Shown here one piece after another: positions 56,614 through 64,000 of a stretch of DNA of 64,000 bases. The stretch lies in NCBI GenBank assembly GCA_963691655.1, contig OY829326.1:18650878-18714877 (forward strand). Direction: 5' to 3'. The stretch's first letter is position 1. The number at the start of each line of letters is the position of its first letter. The position numbers and the translations under genes are program-made. The stretch is from Toxonevra muliebris (taxonomy: Eukaryota; Arthropoda; Insecta; Diptera; Pallopteridae). A model generated the notes under the pieces. It saw only the letters and a program-made list of their open reading frames with translations, was not told the origin of the DNA and searched no databases.

Positions 56614-59600
56614 TTACTTCACTTTCTTATTCGCAATTGCATTGCGTTTTATTTGTATCTTATCTTTGAGATTTTTTATGAGGTTCTCGATATCTTCCAG
56701 ATTATAGGCATATATTAGTTTGCATTGTTTTGCTTGTATGTTCCCGTTGTTGAGATTTTTCAATGCATGTTGCAGGCAGTAGATATTGCCCTCTTCTGTC
56801 TTCACCATTGAGATGTAGAGGTTTGCACGACATAAATCACATTCGCTTTCGATAGATTTGAATGGCGGCTGCTGTTGTTTTTTCGCTTTGGAGCCTTTTT
56901 CAACATGCACTTTCTCAGAGGAAGTGACTCCAGCAGCCTGAAAAGACAAAAAAAAATAAATTGAATGAATACCATGGGTGAATAGATAATATTCCCACTG
57001 TTAATGGAATAATAAGGTGAAATCCATTATTTTATGCTTTTATTCACCTTTAGTTGCTCTCTGGCGGCTGTTTCTTTTTCACAAACTTCATATAGCATTG
57101 GTAGCATTTGCTGCAACGTATCGGATGTAACACGCTGATCATATCCCAAAGCGAAAAGCAATTGCTCGAGTGAGAACATAGCTGGTTCACAGCTATCATG
57201 AATGTCCTGTCCAATAAAGCAATATGAGAGAGTATTACATTTAAAGAATAAAATGAACTTACCCTAAAATCATCCTTTGCCAATTCTAACCACGATGTTG
57301 TAGCAAAGTAGACACTTTCAGATACCACATATCCGGTAGCTAAACTGGAGGTGTAGGCGCGTGGAAACACTACAATAAATTCTCCAGGTTTTTGCTCTAT
57401 ACGACACAATGAAACACCGCGATCGGTGAGCATGTGAGGTGGTACCATTACAGTGTCGCAAGGCAACCATATTGTTTTATTTTGACAATGTGTAGGAATG
57501 AGCGATGTGAGCGCTGCTCTGAAGTTTGCACTTTGGTCGTCTGGTATGCCATACCACAACTTCGATGCTCCTGTATGCAAATACTCGATCCACGAGAGCC
57601 CATGAGGATCGCGATACCAACAGCAGGCGGAAAATAACATTCCCACATGCAGCGTGGGCACAGTGACACCCATCACAGGTCCAAGGGACCGTAGTACTGA
57701 GCCAGGATTGTTAGTGAGAACCTTAAGGTTCCACGGATGACGCGAATAATTAGAGCTTTTGCCTTTTGGCCCTGGAGTGGGGAATCCATAACCCCAGCCG
57801 GATGAGTCAATCGAGCCAGAATGCACGCAGACATGACTGTCACGCACAGCTACATGACGCCAAAATTCAGCCTCAACTTCGTTCACAATTGGCTCGGTGT
57901 TTTTAAACCACAACGCCATTGTGTTTCGCGCTATACGATAGAATTGACTGAGTGGCATACTTCGCCCTTTTACAATGCACTCCATTGATACACCATCGAC
58001 CTCCTCTTCAGATTCTTCATCGTCTTCAGAGGAAACATCGTCCTCTTCGTTTGAAACACTTTCCGTATTAACGAATCGATCGGCATTACGTCGGGCGCGT
58101 GCCTCACGCTTGGCCCAATCTGCTTCCACTTCGTCGAATAGCTTTTGGCGTTCAGCAGGCGATAATGTATCGTAGGGTAGCAAATATTTACAATAAATGT
58201 CATCCAGTTTGGTGACGCGATCTTGGGCTAATTTTGGAATGCACATTTCTTCGGCTACTCGCGTCCACTTTTTCTTTTCAATTACTTCCTTTAAGCCGCC
58301 TAGCTCCTGTACAGTGTGATACAAACGTGGCAGATCGACTTCCATGCCGCCAATCCATGGCGGATGATTCATAACAATGGTTTGGGTAGCCAAATATTTT
58401 TTTATTGCACTAAACTCTTTGGCGCTTGGACCCCAGCGATGCAACATTTTATGCACGTATTGATTGTAGGCTGTGAAACGCATTTCATCAGAGATGCGAC
58501 ACTCCGGCTTGAAGGTTGCCGGGGGAATAATCTTGCATATGCCGAAGCGTGCAGCAATGGGTGTGATGCGTTCAATAAAATCGATGGGGTCAGCGAATTC
58601 CTTCTCAGTCGGTCGGAAAATTGGCGCTTCAACCATTTGCGTGGGATCGTCATGCCGTGGAAAGGCAGTATTGTTGGACATTTTAATGGGCGTGTCATCT
58701 TTAAATTTTTTGTTAGATGCGTGCACTGCAGGCCCCGGAACTCCGCAAATTCGAGATTTTGCCGAGCCCGAGAAGAGTGACGAATTAGAATTCACTCTCA
58801 CCAATCCACTACCAGTCACAGCGCCGGTACCTCCTGCTGGTGTTGTATTTGATGTTACAGCTTGATTCGTTGCCGCTGGATCTGAAGCTTTAAAGCGTGG
58901 CTGCACAGTTCCAATAGGTACACTCTTAAGGCTATTCGAAGCGGAGTTTGCTGATGCCGCAGCTGCGGCCGCAGCAGCTGCTGCTGCTGATGTGCTCGGC
59001 ATAACATTTGCGTTGGGGCCGCTATTTTTCTTCGCAGTACATTCAGCGGTAGATGCTGTGCTTGCAACGGTGGCAACGTTTGAAGACGTCATCAGGGTTT
59101 TTACAATATCCGAGACATTCATAGAATCTGGAAGTGGTTTTGAGTTTGAACCCATTTGGGCTTTTGTTACTAGAGTAGCGTGCATAATAACTTTTTGATT
59201 GGGTCCATCAGGTCCTTCTCGCCCTAATTTAACAGCAACACCCTGTATACCTCCTTCACCATCACCTCCCGTACCGCTACCCTGAAGTGGAATGTAGAAT
59301 GTGTGCCCATCAGAGTCGGAGTCAACGTCTGCATTTACAGCAGCAGCAGTAGCTGTTGCAATAATCTCAGATTTCTGAGTTGATTTTGAAGCTTTTCCAG
59401 CAGTGGTTTTAGTCGTGGCTGTGGGGGTTGCAGTGGCAACCGCTTTTTCAGCGTCCAAACTAACTTTTACATGCTTACAGTTTTCCGATGGGCTCAACGT
59501 AAGTGAAACGGAACTGCTTTGTGATGCATTCGCAATATCTTTATTCGCCTTCTCTGCGGCAGCAGCAGCGGCACGTTTTTTCGTTGGCGATGCTCTCGTA

Positions 59601-62600
59601 CTTATGGTTGTGGTATTGACCACTTCGTCGAGATGAGAGTCCCGACGACTCTGCCGTCGAAATGGAGGTTTAGAAATAGCCTTTGATCCATCGGCCTCAT
59701 CATCGTCTTTATCAAAGGAGTATATCGATTTTTCATTGTCTGCTGAAAAAGCTATATACGAGAATGGCGCGGTCTTCTTATGACTCGTCGTCGTGGTTAC
59801 TTTAAGCTCAACTTGTTTTTGAGCCATTTGGGCCTTCTGATTGTAAACAGGCGTACGTTTAGTTTGTTTCGATGCAATAGCTGTCGCAACTGTTGCCTCA
59901 ACACTCAAACCAGCACTTACTGTTGCTTTTGACGCTGTAGCTTTTTCAACCGTCGCTGACGATGTTACTGTCGAAGCGCCAGTGACATTTTTCCTCCGAT
60001 TTGGTTTTGATGTTGTTGGAGTCTCTATACGTGTTTGATTCTGATTCGATACAATGCTGGGCTGTTTACCAGCAACAGCTAGCTTTGTGTCATTAGAAAT
60101 CGCAATATCTTTCTCCTTATCGATTTTACTTGCTTTATTACTATCTTTGTTGGTGGATTCTTTTTCCGCTTTTGTTCTTTCCTCTCGAGGCTTCTTTTCT
60201 GACTTCTTCTCTGCTTTCTCAATTTTGGTGGGTGCTTTTACATCACTGGTAGAATTTGGGTTCTGTTTTATGCCCGTTTTGTGTGTGAGATTAATAGCTT
60301 GAGCATTGGTTTTCTCATTATCCGAGGGTATATCCAGCTGATTGATTGCATCTAATAGTCTGCTGCTATCATCTTTTCTATTTGTTGTAGCAACTACGGG
60401 TGTAGCCTTCAGTGACGGTCCTTTGGCAGACCATGCACTTTCACTTTTTCCTAAATCCCGCGTAGCTTTCGAGGATGAACTGAATGATGTACTCTCCTTG
60501 TCATCACGCGTTGGTGGTGGAGTTGTTACAAATAAATTTGGACGCAAATTATCGTCGAAATCGTCGTCCAAATCATCCTGTATCTCATCGGGATTAGAAG
60601 AACATTCAATTAGCCACTTTTGAATTTGCTCATGCGTCATATTGACTTTTGCCTTTCGTCGCTCTTTGCTCGATAGTTGATCGCCAATGTACCCTTCTGT
60701 GGGCACAACTGGGCCCAACACAGGCTTATGAATTGACCCGCATTTTCCTAGAGTGCACTTCGTATTGTCAGGACCCGAACTTTGTGCAAGACTAACACTA
60801 GCAATTCCAAATATTTTTCCAGATTCCTCTTTACTCGGCATTAGATTTGCAGCTAAAATACTTCCGATTTCGTCTTTCAATGGGTCAGAGGAAGGGGTAG
60901 TGGTGTTGGCCGCGGCATTTGCGCAAGTAGCCGTAGATGTGGAAGCAATGCCTGGTTGTGCTGCAGTCCCATTTCCACTTCCGCCAACAGTAGTAACAGT
61001 AGCATTTCCTGTGGTTTTTAAGCCCATTCCAATATTAGTTGCAATTCCCGCTGCTTTAGATGTCGTTGTTGTTGTTGATGATACATCAAACTTTACTGGA
61101 GAGGGTGAAGGAAAATTGTTAGGACGCGGCAATGTTGTTCGATCAAATTTTGGTGTTAGAAAATTCGGATTTATTTTTGGTGAAGGATAGGCTTCAATAG
61201 GTGGTGGATATGTTGTTGGTGCTGTTTGGTATTTGAGTGGAGATTGTGGGGGCGGAGGTGGTGGGGCAGTGAGATGTGTCGCAGGAATTGTAGACACTGC
61301 AGGCGGTCCTGTTGGCGATTTTGCTGTTGGGAATTGATGTGCTGGCGACTGTCTTAGAATATGTGATGCACTGTGATAGAGCGGTGATGGTTGTGGTAGG
61401 TATGCTGCCGTTTTATTGAAATTTGCGTTCATTGAAACATTTGGTGGAGGGGGTATTGATGAATTTGACATTGGTATAGCATAAGTAGCTGGAACGTTCA
61501 AAATTTTTGAAGTAGGGACAGGTGATTTCTTTTCAATTGCTTTGAATGGAGTCGGTGGTGTTGGTGTTGTGGTTTGTTGCTGATATTGTTGTGGTGGAAT
61601 TGCAATTGCTGCTGATACATTTGTAGTTTGAGGTGCAGTTAGAGATGGTGTAGGAACTGGTTTAGCAGTGAGTGGTAACATTGCTAAAGTTGTTGCTGGT
61701 GCAGTTGTTGGGATTGTTGTGCTCGGTGCAGCAATAGCAGACTTTGCTGAAATTTCATCACGCTCGACATCTTTATCGCTACTTTTAACATTGGCCTTAA
61801 TGGCTAAGGGTTCATCATCTGAGTCGCTGAAACTTTTCTCAAGTTTTCGCTTAGTTTCATTAACTTCTTCGTTTAGCAAAAAGTCTTCATCATCTGAATC
61901 AGCCTTGCTGGGTTCGGACTTATTCTTGTTTTGAGCACTGTTGGCTTCGACTGCCATGGACATTTTAGTAATGGCGCCTTTCTTTACTAACATCCCTTCA
62001 ATTTCACGTTTTACTGGTGGCTGTTGTTGTTTTGTTTGTTTTGGCGGACGTCCACGACGTGCGCTTATTGGTTTTTCAGTGAGCGACGGAGAATCTAAAG
62101 TCGATGTCGTTGCTAGTTTCGGCGAAATCTTAGTTGCGGCTGTTGGCGAAGAAGATGCTATGTTGCATGCGCTTTTTCCCGATGCTACTGCATTTTTCTT
62201 TATTTCATTCTCCATTTTTTCCATTTCCTTTACATTAGGTAGGTCAGGAAAACTATTCAATGACAAATTGTCATCTTCGTCGTCCGGTAATTGAAGTTTG
62301 TGTCCAATAATGCCCATGTAGATGGCTGCAGCTTCTTTTGTCTTTCGGGTGGGGCGTTGACTTCTTACAGGGGCTTCAGTTCCATCTTCTCCATTGACCG
62401 ATTTCACTTGAACTTCCGCTGTCTTCGCCTTTTTACGAGACTGTCGTACAACTGCTGCTTTCTTTGGAGATGGTGGTCCTAATTCTTTGTTTTCTTCCAC
62501 AATTTCACCGTCTGCTTTCTTTTTTAAATTTTTACTACGTTTACTTGAATTTTTACTTCTATCAAGTTCTTCTTGATTTTCTTCTTTTGCATCTTTGTGA

Positions 62601-64000
62601 GGCTCTATATTTTTATCAATTTTGTTAATTGTCTCCTCTAACTTTTCATTGGGCTTGCTCTTTATTTCATCTTTTGTTTCCGATGCTTTTTTAGGAGATA
62701 ATTTGCGCGTTGTTTTATTTGCACGTGGAGCGGCAGCCCTTTTGGGAGACCCTTTTCCTTTCTTTAACTTAATCGACTTTGCCAAAGGTTGCTCGTCATC
62801 TGACGAGAAATCAAAAACATTTAGATTTGACTTCCCTTTATCGCTGTTAATGTTTTGATCGCAGTTCTCGAGTTTTGCTATTTTGGCAGTACTTCTGCCT
62901 GTGGTTACTTTCGATTCCTTAGATGTTTTAACGCTACTAACATCGACGTTTTCAGTTTTGCTTACAATTTCAGTTTTAATTACTTCTATCTTTGCTGGCG
63001 GTTTCGCCGTCTTATCTATTTCAGTTTCCTCATTACGATGTGGTACTTTCACTGGTTCAAAAAATGCTCTCTGTCTTGTCATGCGTCCCGATGGTTCAGG
63101 CGAAGGAATAAATATGGGTGATTCTTTTTGCCTTGGACGTTTCACTGGTGCTTTCTCCTTAACTGATGCTAGTTGTTCTGGTTTTTGCAATACTTTTGGA
63201 CAATCTTTTAGTGTATTCTCATCTACTGAATTCTCTTTCAAAATATCTTTAGTAGCCTTCTTCGTTGTAGACGCTGGCCTACCTTTTCGCGTTTTTCCCG
63301 TTTCACTTTCTTTTGATGGTGTTTCAGATTTCCTTTCCGGCAAAATTGGAGTTTTGGATTTTTTTGCCTCATTTCTTTGTTCCTTTCCGGATTCTTCCAT
63401 TTTAGCGGCTTCATCGTTTGCTGAAAAATACTCTTCATCGTCATCGTCTGTTTCAAGGTCTGTAGTAATTGGTTTTAAATCTTTAATACCAGTTCGATTT
63501 GAACGTCGTTTTATTTCGGGCGAATTATTGCACTTTTCCGCATTACGTAATTGTCGTTCCGTTGCACGACTACGCCTATTACCATCCGTTGTAACTTCTG
63601 CTCTTTTTCGCACAGCGAATGGTATAACGGCATCTTCGGTCGATGGTACCAGTGAAGGCGCTGATGTTGCTGATGTGGCTGGTGCTGTCACCTCAGTCAC
63701 GTTATTTTCTTCTATTTGTACCACTTTTGTTGTAATTGTTTCATTTTTATCATTATTTGATGCTGGCGGCGCAGTTGATTGTGCTGTAGAAGTAGATGCT
63801 GTTGGCTCTTCATTTTTAGCAACCGCTTTAGTTCTCCCTTTCTTGGATTTTTTTGCTGCTTTTGCTGGTTTTGGCGCACTTTTCTTGACTGGTGGTATTT
63901 CAGTGTCTTTGGGATTACCTTGATTTAAAAAATCACAATGAGCCGGTAGCGCCGGCGTCCCGCGGAAACACAAAAACGTGAGGAAATCTTCTGTCTTAGG
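56614..64000 (-). CDS. Jarid2: Jarid2, JmjC-family accessory subunit of Polycomb repressive complex 2 (5' partial)
   Basis: Exons on the minus strand: 64000-57263 (open through the window edge), 57206-57048 and 56937-56614, all phase 0; introns 56 and 110 bp; at least 2,406 residues. Jarid2 associates with PRC2 and tunes H3K27 methylation in the nucleus. The frame at the edge reads [17 protein letters not shown], a conserved Jarid2 N-terminal block. Then a very long, disordered Lys/Ser/Pro/Thr-rich region with poly-Ala near 58960; JmjN (about 58640-58515); ARID (about 58450-58160); acidic linker (about 58060-57990); JmjC (about 57860-57270); and a C-terminal zinc finger (CDLC...YCLQH) in the last exon. 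In JmjC the iron-binding His of active KDM5 enzymes is replaced (CWYRDPHG) and the distal His is Thr (YTSSLATG), so no demethylase activity is expected, as in other Jarid2 proteins. The true start lies outside. Confidence 0.97.

Noticed and set aside
62883..63923. 346-codon plus-strand open frame
   Set aside because: Antisense to Jarid2. The frame is open because the sense protein is low-complexity (Lys/Ser/Thr-rich); no independent support.

Overview
This window is insect nuclear DNA, most likely from a higher dipteran fly. Introns have GT..AG ends and several are only 56-85 bp, intergenic DNA is AT-rich, and all five host genes are animal gene families. A tephritid-like fly is a reasonable guess, but nothing here proves the family. 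No bacterial features are present.

Host genes, left to right: (1) a prominin-family five-pass membrane protein on the plus strand, 13 coding exons across 9783-34569 with all splice phases matching (1,291 residues), including a long repetitive cytoplasmic tail; (2) the beta subunit of the translocon-associated protein complex (TRAP-beta/SsRbeta, plus, two exons, 190 residues); (3) an FBXO28-type F-box protein (minus, four exons, 410 residues); (4) TRAPPC2/Trs20 (plus, two exons, 140 residues); (5) Jarid2 (minus, at least 2,406 residues; its N-terminus lies beyond the right edge). They are unrelated housekeeping, signalling and chromatin genes, not an operon or pathway.

Much of the remaining sequence is mobile DNA, often nested. 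At the left, a Ty3/gypsy-type LTR retrotransposon (1888-7289, minus, two about 1-kb LTRs differing at about three bases plus one 4-bp gap, 4-bp target duplication AGGT) sits inside an old LINE. This element lacks reverse transcriptase, RNase H and integrase. It carries a broken gag, an aspartic protease and, in place of the rest of pol, an open frame with about six 36-residue tandem repeats. The prominin introns hold TIR elements, a hAT element with a perfect 8-bp duplication nested in a TA-flanked element, a piggyBac-like MITE, a foldback element, a Tc1 relic and LINE fragments. The SsRbeta-Fbxo28 interval holds a LINE with an 18-bp target duplication that split a MITE copy. The 46.7-50.3 kb interval holds decayed tandem repeats and two large inverted-repeat elements.

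The two observations most worth following up are the gag-protease element with a repeat array in place of pol, and the prominin tail of about 370 residues, whose last exon is joined through a splice donor that itself contains an in-frame stop, so intron retention would give a short-tailed isoform. Exon boundaries and domain calls come from reading splice sites, reading frames and remembered family motifs; no alignment or database search was run.
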